Positions 1 through 7,946 of a stretch of DNA of 64,000 bases are shown piece after piece; the stretch's first letter is position 1; the number at the start of each line of letters is the position of its first letter. A program made the translations under genes and the position numbers. The notes under the pieces are model-generated. The model saw nothing but the letters and a program-made list of their open reading frames with translations, ran no database searches and had not been told where the DNA came from. This stretch comes from Thermococcus sp. GTDB lineage: Archaea; Methanobacteriota_B; Thermococci; Thermococcales; Thermococcaceae. The stretch covers positions 1 to 64,000 of the forward strand of contig NZ_JALSLB010000054.1 of the NCBI RefSeq assembly GCF_026988555.1. The letters run 5' to 3'.

Positions 1-146
1 TAGTCTGGTTCATTAAATGGCTGGTTGAGCAGGGCTCTGGGGGAAGCAAGAAGAGCGCCCTGGAGATACTCGATGAGAAGTACGCACGGGGCGAAATAGA
101 CGACGAGGAATACGAGAAGCGACGGAGGAAGCTCCTTGGGGGATGA
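1..146 (+). CDS. C-terminal end of a SHOCT-domain membrane protein (partial)
   Basis: Only the last 47 codons are in the window, read from base 3 to the TGA at 144-146. The visible part has a hydrophobic stretch (VWFIKWLV), a Gly/Ser linker and then a short helical tail with the pattern [15 protein letters not shown] followed by [10 protein letters not shown]. That is the SHOCT motif, a short C-terminal helical module often found after membrane or unrelated domains and thought to mediate oligomerisation. The main domain lies upstream and cannot be judged. Confidence is high for a coding end and good for SHOCT. Confidence 0.75.
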   Translation, partial: VWFIKWLVEQGSGGSKKSALEILDEKYARGEIDDEEYEKRRRKLLGG

Positions 147-292
147 GTACCTCTCATTTTTTCAGCTTTCTTTGTAATTATGGTTTCCTTTCCGAAAATT
201 TTCGGGGTTTGAATTTCCAGAATGTGAGCAATAAGCCCTATATCCCGCCGGGCGAATGCGTATATGGAAAACAAAATTCGAGGTGATGCAAA

Positions 293-646
293 ATGGAGTG
301 GAAGTCCCTGTTTATCGGGCTCCTCATCGGAGCGCTCATAGCCCTTCCGCTTGGAATGGCCCATACGGGGGGATTCGAGACAACCGAAAGAACCGGCACG
401 CGCTGGGGATTTGGCCCCATGGGCGGTTACATGCACGGTGGTATGATGGGCTACGGCATGCACGGCATGATGGATGATGAGATGTACGCGGAAATGGAGG
501 AGCACATGGGGGATGGCAACCTCATTGAGATGCACGATGAGATGGAGTCTGCCATGGAAGACTACATGACCAAGTACATGGGCGACGGCTGGAGGGAGAG
601 GCACGAAGCCTGTGAGGAAGCCATGGGAATCGAGGAGGACGAGTGA
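293..646 (+). CDS. Met/His/Gly-rich single-pass membrane or secreted protein, possible copper binder
   Basis: A 117-residue protein. Residues 5-24 form a hydrophobic signal or anchor segment. Residues 43-66 are very rich in Met, Gly and His (GGYMHGGMMGYGMHGMM), and the rest is acidic and Met-rich with one Cys. Met/His clusters of this kind bind Cu(I) in copper-handling proteins. It lies 4 bp from the convergent end of copR and upstream of copA, which supports a copper role outside the membrane. Start: ATG after GAGGTGATGCAAA. No named family was recognised; the copper role is inferred from composition and neighbours. Confidence 0.8.
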   Translation: MEWKSLFIGLLIGALIALPLGMAHTGGFETTERTGTRWGFGPMGGYMHGGMMGYGMHGMMDDEMYAEMEEHMGDGNLIEMHDEMESAMEDYMTKYMGDGWRERHEACEEAMGIEEDE

Positions 647-650
647 GTCC

Positions 651-1244
651 TCAGCTTCCCGCTTTTCCTTTTACCTCCTCTTTTAGCTTGAATTTTTCTA
701 TGTTCTCCCTCGTCTTCTTGAACTCCCTCAGGCAGGTCGGGCAACAGAAGAAGTAAACCCTGTTGTGGTACTTATACACGATGGGCTCTCCCACTATCTC
801 CTTGCCGCAGTAGTCGCACTTGAAGGGAACCTTGACCCTTGGAGGACTGGGGCGCTCTACGCTTTCGAGAATGGGCATTATCTCGATAACCTCGAACCCT
901 GCACCCTCTATGACCTTTCTCAGCTCCTCCATGTTCTCAACGGCTATTTTTATGAGGTACTTCCTGCTCGTGAAGCGGTTTATTTCGATGATCTCTTCGA
1001 ACTCCTTCATCTTATCTGGCTCGTCCGTCTTTACTATCAGCGCAACGACGTTGTGCGCCCTGAAAAGCTGTGGATTGAGCTTTACGGTGTACTTCTCGAT
1101 TATTCCTTCCCTTTCAAGCTTTTCAAGCCGGGACTTGACGGTCGGCCTGCTGACACCGAGCCTTTCCGCAAGCTCTGAGATGCTCAGCCGGGAGTTGTCC
1201 ATCAGCAGATAGATGAGCTTCAAGTCCAGGTCGTCTATCTTCAT
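651..1244 (-). CDS. copR: CopR-type copper regulator: Lrp/AsnC-like winged helix plus TRASH metal-sensing domain
   Basis: 197 residues. The N-terminal part (about 1-60) is an Lrp/AsnC-type helix-turn-helix with the recognition region LAERLGVSRPTVKSRLEKL. A middle ligand-type domain follows. The C-terminal part (about 138-180) is a TRASH zinc-knuckle-like domain with FKCDYCGK then FFCCPTCL, the cysteines expected to bind Cu(I). This architecture is that of CopR in Thermococcus, which controls the neighbouring copper ATPase. It is divergent from copA across about 118 bp, with a TATA-like element near 1278-1287 and SD GGTGAAGTTGA before ATG. Regulation of copA and of itself is the expected role. 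Confidence 0.93.
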   Translation of the reverse strand: MKIDDLDLKLIYLLMDNSRLSISELAERLGVSRPTVKSRLEKLEREGIIEKYTVKLNPQLFRAHNVVALIVKTDEPDKMKEFEEIIEINRFTSRKYLIKIAVENMEELRKVIEGAGFEVIEIMPILESVERPSPPRVKVPFKCDYCGKEIVGEPIVYKYHNRVYFFCCPTCLREFKKTRENIEKFKLKEEVKGKAGS

Positions 1245-1362
1245 TCAACTTCACCGGGCTGAGGTATCTCCTTCAAACTATAAAAATTCTCTGGTTGAGC
1301 TTTTCAGATTGTAAAAAATAATCCCCATAAGTCCTCAAGCATAGTAAGTAACGGTGGAAGAA
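1245..1362. promoter_or_regulatory. Divergent copR/copA promoter region
   Basis: This 118-bp gap lies between the start codons of copR (minus) and copA (plus). The A/T core around 1277-1288 (ACTATAAAAATT) reads as a TATA-like box in either direction. For copR it is about 35 bases before the ATG. A second A-rich stretch near 1310-1322 (TGTAAAAAATAAT) could be the copA TATA box. CopR is expected to bind here; no operator was defined by eye. Confidence 0.5.
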
Positions 1363-3762
1363 ATGGAGCTTACGTTGAAGGTTAACGGCATGACCTGTGC
1401 CATGTGTGTTAAAACCATAGAGAGGGCCCTGAAAGAACTTCCTGGAGTGAAGGAAGCCAGGGCTAATTTGAACTCAGAGAACGTCCACGTTAAATTCGAT
1501 GAATCCAGGGTTGGGTTGAACAGAATTATAGCCACCATCGAGGAGCTGGGCTATGAAGTAGTTAGAGAGCGGAGGGAAGCGGTGATTAAGATAGGTGGAA
1601 TGACGTGCGCGATGTGTGCCAGGACCATAGAGGCCGCGCTCGGGGAAGTGCCCGGCGTTCTGGACGTGAGCGTCAACCTGGGAACCGAAAGTGCCAGGGT
1701 GAGCTACGACCCTGGCCTCGTAACTACTGATGACATCAAAAAAGCCATTGAAGAAGTTGGCTACCAGTTCATCGGTGTTGAGGGCGAGGAAACCCACGAC
1801 CTTGAGAGGGAGCTGCGGGAGAGGCATCTCCGCAACATGAAGAAGAAGCTCGGCGTCGCGTGGGGAATAGGGATAGTCCTCTTCACCTCCATGCAGGCCG
1901 GGCGCTTCGGCTTTGAAATCCCGTACCCCATGCCCATCCAGTTCATCCTGTCCACCGTTGCGATAGCCTACGCTGGCAGGGAGATATTTGGCAAAGCCTG
2001 GGGCTCGCTCAAGCATAAAACCCTCAGCATGGAGGTCATGTACTCCCTGGGCATAGGTTCGGCCTACCTTGCGAGCGTCCTCGCAACGGTAGGGGTCATC
2101 CCGGAGGACTTCAACTTCTACGAGGCCAGCGTCCTGCTCATGGCCTTCCTGCTCCTCGGCAGGTACCTCGAAACGAGGGCCAAGGGGAGAACGAGCGAGG
2201 CTATCAAGAAGCTCATGGGGCTTCAGGCGAAGAAGGCCACAGTGATAAGGAACGGCGAGGAGATTGAGGTTCCGATAAGTGACGTCAAAGTTGGGGACAT
2301 CGTGATAGTGAAGCCTGGAGAGAGGGTTCCCGTTGATGGTATCGTGCTCGATGGTGAAGGCTACGTGGACGAGTCCATGATAACCGGAGAGCCGGTTCCG
2401 AATCTCAAAAAGGCCGGGGACGAGGTTATAGGGGGGACTGTAAATAGGAACTCAGTGCTCAGGGTAGAGGCAAAGCGCGTCGGCAGGGATACCGTTCTGG
2501 CACAGATTATAAGGCTCGTTGAGGAGGCCCAGAACACGAAGCCGCCGATACAGAAGCTCGCCGACGCGATAGTTTCCTACTTCATACCCGCCGTCCTCAC
2601 AATCGCGCTACTCTCCTTCGCCTACTGGTACTTCGTGGCCGGTGAGCCAGTGCTCTTCTCCTTTACAACCCTCCTCAGTGTCCTGGTAATAGCCTGCCCC
2701 TGCGCCTTCGGCCTTGCAACGCCGACCGCTTTGACGGTTGGAATGGGCAAAGGTGCCGAGATGGGGATACTCATCAAGAACGGGGAAGTGCTTGAGATAG
2801 CGAGGAAAGCCACCGTCGTGCTCTTCGACAAGACCGGAACGCTCACAAAGGGCAAGCCTGAAGTGACCGACGTAATAACCTTTGGCATGGACGAGAAGGA
2901 TCTCATAAGGCTCGTTGCCTCGGTGGAGAAGCGCTCCGAGCACCCACTTGGCGAAGCTATCGTGAGGAAGGCCCAGGAACTCGGCCTTGAGCTTGAGGAG
3001 CCGGAGGAGTTCGAGGCGATAACCAGCAAGGGCGTTAGGGCGGTTGTTGGTGGGAAGGAGGTACTGGCGGGAAACAGGAAGCTCATGGCAGAGAACGGCA
3101 TCGATATCACCGGAATAGAGGACTTCCTCACTAGACTTGAAAACGAAGCAAAAACTGCTATAGTGGTCGCTGTGGACGGTAACGTTGAGGGCGTAATCGG
3201 CATAGCGGACACAATAAAAGACGGAGCAAAGGAGGCCATTGAGGAGCTCCACAGGATGGGCAAGAAGGTCGGCATGATAACCGGTGACAACAGGAGAACG
3301 GCCGAGGCGATAGGGAGAGCCCTTGGGGTGGACTACGTCCTCGCAGAGGTTCTGCCCGGAGACAAGGCGGTGGAGGTCAAAAAGCTCCAGAAGAGAGGCG
3401 AGACAGTTATCTTCGTCGGCGACGGCATAAACGATGCCCCTGCCTTGGCCCAGGCGGATATAGGCATAGCCGTCGGCAACGCGACGGACATAGCCATGGA
3501 GAGCGGGGACATGGTTCTCATAAAGAACGACCCGAGGGACGTGGTGAGGGCAATAAAGCTGAGCCAGAAGACGCTGGCGAAGATAAAGCAGAACATCTTC
3601 TGGGCGATGTTCTACAACACGATGCTGATTCCCTTCGCGGCTGGTCTGGCATTCGTCCTCTTCGGCGTGGAATTCCAGCCCGAGTGGGCAGCGGGAGCGA
3701 TGAGCATAAGCAGCGTCAGTGTCGTCACAAACTCGCTCCTGCTGAAGAGGGCCAAGGTGTGA
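1363..3762 (+). CDS. copA: Copper-transporting P1B-type ATPase with two N-terminal HMA domains
   Basis: About 799 residues from ATG 1363, chosen because GGTGG lies five bases upstream; an in-frame GTG at 1354 is the alternative. Two heavy-metal-associated domains each carry GMTCAMC or NGMTCAMC (first about 5-70, second about 75-140). The transmembrane metal site is the CPC motif in VIACPCAFGLATPTA. The cytoplasmic catalytic parts are TGEP (actuator), DKTGTLT (phosphorylated Asp) and GDGINDAPAL (hinge). Two HMA domains and CPC point to Cu(I) export, the usual job of CopA. It is followed at once by a thioredoxin-like gene and paired with copR. Confidence 0.97.
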   Translation: MELTLKVNGMTCAMCVKTIERALKELPGVKEARANLNSENVHVKFDESRVGLNRIIATIEELGYEVVRERREAVIKIGGMTCAMCARTIEAALGEVPGVLDVSVNLGTESARVSYDPGLVTTDDIKKAIEEVGYQFIGVEGEETHDLERELRERHLRNMKKKLGVAWGIGIVLFTSMQAGRFGFEIPYPMPIQFILSTVAIAYAGREIFGKAWGSLKHKTLSMEVMYSLGIGSAYLASVLATVGVIPEDFNFYEASVLLMAFLLLGRYLETRAKGRTSEAIKKLMGLQAKKATVIRNGEEIEVPISDVKVGDIVIVKPGERVPVDGIVLDGEGYVDESMITGEPVPNLKKAGDEVIGGTVNRNSVLRVEAKRVGRDTVLAQIIRLVEEAQNTKPPIQKLADAIVSYFIPAVLTIALLSFAYWYFVAGEPVLFSFTTLLSVLVIACPCAFGLATPTALTVGMGKGAEMGILIKNGEVLEIARKATVVLFDKTGTLTKGKPEVTDVITFGMDEKDLIRLVASVEKRSEHPLGEAIVRKAQELGLELEEPEEFEAITSKGVRAVVGGKEVLAGNRKLMAENGIDITGIEDFLTRLENEAKTAIVVAVDGNVEGVIGIADTIKDGAKEAIEELHRMGKKVGMITGDNRRTAEAIGRALGVDYVLAEVLPGDKAVEVKKLQKRGETVIFVGDGINDAPALAQADIGIAVGNATDIAMESGDMVLIKNDPRDVVRAIKLSQKTLAKIKQNIFWAMFYNTMLIPFAAGLAFVLFGVEFQPEWAAGAMSISSVSVVTNSLLLKRAKV

Positions 3763-3772
3763 GGTGGCCGAG

Positions 3773-4069
3773 ATGATAGTCGAATACAATGGAAACACCG
3801 AGCTGAACTCTGGCAAAGTTGTGCTGTGGTTTTCCATCCCGGGCTGTCCACCGTGCAGGATCGTTGAAAGCTTCATGGAGGAGCTGAGCGGGGAGTTTCC
3901 CGAGATAAAGGTTGTTCATATCAACGCCGAGAAATGGAACGACCTCGTGAACCACTTTGACGTCCTCAACGTCCCGACGCTGATTTACCTTAAGGACGGG
4001 GAAGAGGTTGGGAGGCAGAATCTTATCAGGGGTAGGACGGAAGTGCTGGCAAAACTCGCTGAATTGTAG
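3773..4069 (+). CDS. Small thioredoxin-like protein with CPPC active site
   Basis: 99 residues from ATG 3773, which has GGTGG five bases before it; an in-frame GTG at 3764 is possible. The start VVLWFSIPGCPPCRIVESF places a CPPC redox motif after the first core strand, and the cis-proline region is NVPTLIYL. This is a thioredoxin fold. It lies 10 bp after copA and is probably co-transcribed, so it may keep copper-site or other thiols reduced. CPPC, rather than the CGPC of general thioredoxins, suggests a specialised partner, which cannot be named from sequence. Confidence 0.88.
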   Translation: MIVEYNGNTELNSGKVVLWFSIPGCPPCRIVESFMEELSGEFPEIKVVHINAEKWNDLVNHFDVLNVPTLIYLKDGEEVGRQNLIRGRTEVLAKLAEL

Positions 4070-4077
4070 GACACAGT

Positions 4078-4098
4078 GGGGCGGTTAGCCGCTCCCCC
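4078..4098. terminator. GC-rich hairpin after the copA operon
   Basis: GGGGCGG, a TTAG loop and CCGCTCCCC form a short stem with one bulge, followed by CTTT. It sits 8 bp after the thioredoxin-like stop codon and before the convergent membrane gene. Archaeal terminators are usually just T-rich, so a role in termination is only a suggestion. Confidence 0.3.
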
Positions 4099-4129
4099 TT
4101 TGACCGCTACCTAGGCGTGACCGGGGAGG

Positions 4130-4309
4130 CTACCTGACTATCCAGATTGTCCAGACCATGAGGATGTACGCGACGACGCTCAGGAGGATGTGGACTTTTA
4201 TCCATAGACCTCTCCTTTTTGAGAGAAGGATCAACGCCCCGCTTAGCATGGAGAGCGTCATAACTGCAAAGGTCAGATAACCTATGGTGTTGTGGCTGAG
4301 GACGACCAT
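4130..4309 (-). CDS. Small two-helix membrane protein
   Basis: 59 residues when started at ATG 4309, which follows GGAGGTCCTAGA; the longer open frame upstream has no ribosome site of its own. Two hydrophobic helices (about residues 9-27 and 36-56) are separated by a basic loop (SKRRGLW), so the loop is probably cytoplasmic. It starts within 2 bp of the end of the nitroreductase gene and is likely translated with it. Pairing with a membrane-anchored flavin enzyme suggests a partner or anchor subunit, but no family was recognised. Confidence 0.75.
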   Translation of the reverse strand: MVVLSHNTIGYLTFAVMTLSMLSGALILLSKRRGLWIKVHILLSVVAYILMVWTIWIVR

Positions 4310-4310
4310 T

Positions 4311-5018
4311 CTAGGACCTCCCCACGGGGAATATGTAGAGGGGAACACCCTCTGTACCTATTATCCCGGCCACACGACTCTCATCGAAGGCCCCCACTGA
4401 AACAGTTCCGAGGCCAAGTGCCGTGGCCTGCAGGTAGATGTTCTGTCCGATATGTCCCGCTTCCATGTGAACGTACATCCTCCCCCTACTCCCGTAGTAC
4501 CCGGTCGTTCTGCCGTAGAACGCCACCAAGACTATGTCAGCGGCAGCCTTCCCAACCCACTCTTGGTTGAGGGCGGCCTTTTGGAGCTCCCCTCGCAGGT
4601 CCCCCATCTTCAAGGTCTGCAGGGAATGCCGGATGGGATCATAGCGGTATATCCCAGGTTCCACTCCCTCGACACTACCCACAAACACGAAAACCTCCAT
4701 GGGGTAAGTGGCACCAGCACTCGGGGCACTGCGTTTGTTCTCATGTGTTATACCCTGCGCGGCCCAAAGGAGCTGTGAAAGCTCACTTAACGTCAGCGGC
4801 TCCCTCCTGTAATTTCGGACGCTCCTTCTGAGGGTTATGGCCTCCTCAACACTCATATCACCTTTCAACCGAGGGGCCGGAAGGAGTATCTCCCCGTTTA
4901 CCAGTCCCGTGCCACTGCCTTCCCTTGGGATGTAGGGCTTCAACAGAAGCGCCGCGGAGAGCACTATAACAAGGACAACGATAAAAAAGGATATCTTCTT
5001 ATAGTAGTTCAGGGTCAT
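4311..5018 (-). CDS. Membrane-anchored SagB/ThcOx-type nitroreductase
   Basis: 235 residues. Residues 9-30 form one N-terminal transmembrane anchor. From about residue 60 the sequence is the SagB-like nitroreductase core: TLRRSVRNYR (FMN phosphate and ribityl contacts), LLWAAQGIT, and the SAGATYPMEVFV motif typical of SagB-type dehydrogenases, then QNIYLQATALGLGTVSVGAF. These FMN enzymes oxidise azolines or do other oxidations in peptide maturation, but many archaeal copies stand alone with unknown substrate. No YcaO or precursor peptide gene lies beside it. A TATA-like stretch lies just upstream near 5025-5035. Confidence 0.85.
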   Translation of the reverse strand: MTLNYYKKISFFIVVLVIVLSAALLLKPYIPREGSGTGLVNGEILLPAPRLKGDMSVEEAITLRRSVRNYRREPLTLSELSQLLWAAQGITHENKRSAPSAGATYPMEVFVFVGSVEGVEPGIYRYDPIRHSLQTLKMGDLRGELQKAALNQEWVGKAAADIVLVAFYGRTTGYYGSRGRMYVHMEAGHIGQNIYLQATALGLGTVSVGAFDESRVAGIIGTEGVPLYIFPVGRS

Positions 5019-5204
5019 ACTTTATTATACATTGTCATCATATTTTAACTTTATCAAACCATTTAACACTCTAAAGTCAAAGGTTGCTCCGGGCACAAGG
5101 GTAATAACCCTCAAGGCTAAAGTGTACATAACGCTCGGGGATTATCGTAGGTAACCACCCGCACATCGAGGCGGATCAATACGGCCGGAATAGAAGGGGT
5201 TGTA

Positions 5205-6200
5205 ATGAAGTTAGAATCTTCGGAAAATGAACTTAAAGGATGCCATCCTGGCTCCAAGACACGTGCAGCCCTTTTATTGTCACTCCTGTCCCCCTTTTTC
5301 GCCGAGATACTCAGTGGTTCAACCCCACCCCTAAGGGCTCTTAATCCCCTGGCTTTCGGTTTTTTGTGGGCCTTCTACGGTGGGGGTGTCCTTCTAATGC
5401 GGGAGCTCTGGGTAAGGTGGGGTAGAGGGTACTTGCGATTGATGCTCCTCGGAGCAGTTTACGGAGTGGTAGAGGAGGGATTGATTATCAAGTCTTGGTT
5501 TGACCCCCATTGGAAGGATCTCGGCATGCTGGGAACCTACGGAAGGGTGTGGGGGGTGAACACCGTCTGGGCAGCGTGGCTCACCATCTTCCATTCCCTC
5601 CTTAGCGTATCCCTGCCGGTACTGGTGGTTGAGGCTCTTTATCCCAGCTACAAAAACAAGCCACTCCTAGAAGGGAGAGGACTCGCGGTTGCCGCTGGTT
5701 CGTTTACACTGTCGGGCTTGGTGATGTTCATCTTCCTCAACCCGTATAGGCCGCCCCTGGTTCAGTACACCTTGACCATTGTCCTGGTGGGCTTCCTCCT
5801 GGCGGTCGCCAGGTACCTCCGGAAACCCTCACCCAAGACGTCTAAAGGCCAGACCCAACACCCTTTCCTATACGGACTCGCCGTCGCATTTTTACTGTTC
5901 TTTGTGTATACCGCCTTTCCACACTCCTCACTTCCACCGGTTGTGACGATACTCCTTGGTGTCCTGATGGCGCTGTATTTTTATTCCCAGCTTGGCCTGC
6001 TTGATGACTCGAGCAGGTTCCTTTTGGTCTTAGGGTTCCTCTCATTTTGGATGATCCCCTACGATATCCTCTTGGAGCTCAAGGGGGTAACGGGGGAGGC
6101 AGCAGTTGGCATTACGGCATTTTTACTGCTGCTCCTAAGGTGGAGGTCAGTCGTTCAAAAAAGCCCGTTGGAAGGGGCCCCGGTTAACAGGGAGTCTTAA
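5205..6200 (+). CDS. Polytopic membrane protein of unknown function
   Basis: 331 residues with about eight to nine hydrophobic segments. It starts at ATG 5205 after GGGGTTGTA. The first hydrophilic 18 residues include one Cys. Helix 3-4 carries YGVVEEGLI and a later helix has NTVWAAWLTIFHS; the EE and H in membrane segments recall the glutamates and histidines of CPBP-type intramembrane proteases, but the full EExxxR and HxxxN pattern is not present. No family was recognised. It lies alone between divergent promoters and a convergent VIT1-like gene. Confidence 0.75.
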   Translation: MKLESSENELKGCHPGSKTRAALLLSLLSPFFAEILSGSTPPLRALNPLAFGFLWAFYGGGVLLMRELWVRWGRGYLRLMLLGAVYGVVEEGLIIKSWFDPHWKDLGMLGTYGRVWGVNTVWAAWLTIFHSLLSVSLPVLVVEALYPSYKNKPLLEGRGLAVAAGSFTLSGLVMFIFLNPYRPPLVQYTLTIVLVGFLLAVARYLRKPSPKTSKGQTQHPFLYGLAVAFLLFFVYTAFPHSSLPPVVTILLGVLMALYFYSQLGLLDDSSRFLLVLGFLSFWMIPYDILLELKGVTGEAAVGITAFLLLLLRWRSVVQKSPLEGAPVNRES

Positions 6201-6218
6201 AACGGGGGCGTGGCCCCC

Positions 6219-7307
6219 TCAAAGTGCGGAGATATGGAAAACGCTCTCCATCAACCTGCCGAAGAGGTAGCTGAGAAAGGCGGCACCGAGTCCGGTCGTC
6301 ACCATCTCCGCGATCTTTGTCCGTATTGAGATTCCAGAGAGCACCGAGATGAGTGTGGCCACTACTGCCAGGGCGGCCCCAGCAAAGACCACTGAGAAGG
6401 GCAGTGCTGTAAGTGACGAGCCGAATAGGAAGTATGGAAGCACAGGGAAAACGACGCCCAGTATGTATGCCAGGCCGGTATACAACGCCGAGCGCACCTC
6501 GTTCTCCACCCTCTCCCCACCAGTGAGTAGCTTCAGAAGCGCCTCATGGTTACTTGAGATTTTCTCCGCGATCTCCTCTGCTATGTCCTCTGGCATCCCG
6601 CTCTCCCCGAGCCGTTCAAGTAGTTCATCCTTTGCCCTTCCCGGTGAGACTTCAAAGAGGGCCTCCATACGCTTCTGCACGCTCTCATTTACCTGTCGTT
6701 GAGAACGAACCGATATGAAGGACCCTATGGCCATCGAAAGGGCCCCTGCAACACCAACGATCAGACCGCTTATGCCAACTATTCGGGGAGAATTGACGTA
6801 AACAGCGGAGAGACCCGTTACAGCACCCAGAAGTTCAACCAGGCCATCGTTCATGCCCAAAACGAAGTCCCGTATGTTGTCCGTGTGGAATCGCTTTTTG
6901 GCCTCCGCAAAGAAGTGCTCGTGTTCAAGTTCGTCAACTATTACCTCCGAGAGGATCTTCCTTTCGTCCTCGGCAAGCTCAAACTCAGTGAGGAACTCAA
7001 AGTACCTCTCAACTGCAGAGTTCTCCCCCAGCTCAAGGAGCGAAGCAACCGCCCCAGGCCCTAGGAGTCTCCTCAAAAGCTTTATCGAGAGGAACGACAG
7101 TTTCCCCACTTTCATCCTCGGGGCCTTTACCCCACGGCGCTCAAGAAAATCATACCAGAACTTGGCGTGCTCTGATTCGATGGTGGAAAGCCTCAAAAAT
7201 TCTCTTCTCAACGTCCCGTTCTTCTCGCCCTTCGCAAGCTGTGCGTAGAGCACGGAATCTCTGTACTCATCCTCATAAAACTTACTCGCAAGCTCAACCG
7301 CCCTCAT
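6219..7307 (-). CDS. Rubrerythrin-VIT1/CCC1 fusion: membrane iron transporter with ferritin-like domain
   Basis: 362 residues from ATG 7307, after GGTGGGGGTTGTT; an upstream in-frame TTG is unlikely. Residues 1-135 are a ferritin-like domain with repeated E and ExxH carriers (FYEDEYRD, ESEHAKFW, DELEHEHFF), a diiron or iron-binding site. Residues 140-362 are a VIT1/CCC1-type membrane domain with the DFVLGMNDGLVELLGAVTGL start and about five helices. Proteins of this family move Fe2+ or Mn2+ across membranes. Position at the head of the oxygen-defence genes fits control of free iron, which drives Fenton damage. Confidence 0.9.
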   Translation of the reverse strand: MRAVELASKFYEDEYRDSVLYAQLAKGEKNGTLRREFLRLSTIESEHAKFWYDFLERRGVKAPRMKVGKLSFLSIKLLRRLLGPGAVASLLELGENSAVERYFEFLTEFELAEDERKILSEVIVDELEHEHFFAEAKKRFHTDNIRDFVLGMNDGLVELLGAVTGLSAVYVNSPRIVGISGLIVGVAGALSMAIGSFISVRSQRQVNESVQKRMEALFEVSPGRAKDELLERLGESGMPEDIAEEIAEKISSNHEALLKLLTGGERVENEVRSALYTGLAYILGVVFPVLPYFLFGSSLTALPFSVVFAGAALAVVATLISVLSGISIRTKIAEMVTTGLGAAFLSYLFGRLMESVFHISAL

Positions 7308-7347
7308 AACAACCCCCACCAAAAAGAAAAGAACGGGACGTTATAAA

Positions 7348-7695
7348 TCACTCGAGGGAAACCTCGTTCTCCCAGAGGCCGTGGATGTTGCAGTAGCTGA
7401 GCGCGTAGAGCTTGCCCTTCTTAGTCGTCTTGAAGAAGAAGACCGCCCTCGGCTCGGTCAGCGGGTCGCTGTGGTTGGTGAAAGCAACCCTGCCGACGAG
7501 AATCGGGAAGTTGCCGTCCTCGGGGTGGAAGTAGAGCTCAATCCAGGCTATGTGATGCTCCGGGGTGTTTGGGTGAGGTATCTCCTTGCCGACGCTGACC
7601 TCGACCTTGACGAGGTCGCCTTCCTTCTCGTACTCTATAACGGGGACGTGCTTCTCCCCCTTCCAGTCTCCACTCTTTACCGTTCCGCTTATCAT
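7348..7695 (-). CDS. sorA: Superoxide reductase (neelaredoxin type)
   Basis: 115 residues from ATG 7695 (GGTGA five bases upstream; a GTG at 7704 is in frame). It reduces superoxide to hydrogen peroxide with electrons from rubredoxin. The iron ligands are visible: GEKHVP (with the catalytic Lys), EIPHPN, PEHHIAW, and the C-terminal SYCNIHG with Cys and His. The rest matches one-iron SOR. The loop between VAFTN and TEPRAVFF looks several residues shorter than in Pyrococcus SOR, away from the iron site. It follows the rubredoxin gene by 10 bp in an operon. Confidence 0.96.
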   Translation of the reverse strand: MISGTVKSGDWKGEKHVPVIEYEKEGDLVKVEVSVGKEIPHPNTPEHHIAWIELYFHPEDGNFPILVGRVAFTNHSDPLTEPRAVFFFKTTKKGKLYALSYCNIHGLWENEVSLE

Positions 7696-7705
7696 CCCAA
7701 TCACC

Positions 7706-7867
7706 TCACTCTATCTTTTCAAACATGTCCTTGGGAGCACCGCAGAGCGGGCAGACCCACTCGTCCGGAAGGTCTTCGAACTTGGTTCCAGGCTCAGCTC
7801 CGCTGTCCGGATCACCCTCCTCCTCATCGTAGATGTATCCGCAAACCATGCATTTCCATTTGGCCAT
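7706..7867 (-). CDS. rub: Rubredoxin
   Basis: 53 residues from ATG 7867 (SD GGTGGTGAAAGAA). The one-iron site is made by CMVCGY near the start and CPLCGAPK near the end, with the standard rubredoxin core [19 protein letters not shown] between. It is the electron carrier between the NAD(P)H:rubredoxin oxidoreductase (13,468-14,559) and superoxide reductase, rubrerythrin and perhaps the flavodiiron protein. It is the first gene of the rubredoxin-SOR operon. Confidence 0.97.
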   Translation of the reverse strand: MAKWKCMVCGYIYDEEEGDPDSGAEPGTKFEDLPDEWVCPLCGAPKDMFEKIE

Positions 7868-7897
7868 TTCTTTCACCACCCTAATATTCTTAGCCAT

Positions 7898-7910
7898 ACC
7901 TTATAAAGTT
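7898..7910 (-). promoter_or_regulatory. TATA box of the rubredoxin-superoxide reductase operon
   Basis: On the minus strand AAACTTTATAAGG lies about 30-40 bases before the rubredoxin ATG. It matches an archaeal BRE/TATA element. Just upstream an inverted GTTT/AAAC pair (7908-7922, seven-base spacer) overlaps its start. Confidence 0.6.
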
Positions 7911-7946
7911 TGCGTCCCAAACTTGAGAAATAAGAAATCGAAAGGT

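Noticed and set aside
2608-3876. Long open frame (422 codons) antisense to copA
   Set aside because: It lies fully opposite the well-supported CopA reading frame and encodes no recognisable domain; high GC genes here give many such shadow frames.
5205-6200. Membrane protein as a CPBP protease
   Set aside because: It has EE in one helix and a His in another, but not the full spacing of the CPBP motifs; kept as unknown.
7908-7922. GTTT...AAAC inverted pair as a SurR-type redox regulator site
   Set aside because: The spacer is seven bases, while the known SurR site has three (GTTTn3AAAC); it also overlaps a TATA box and could be chance.
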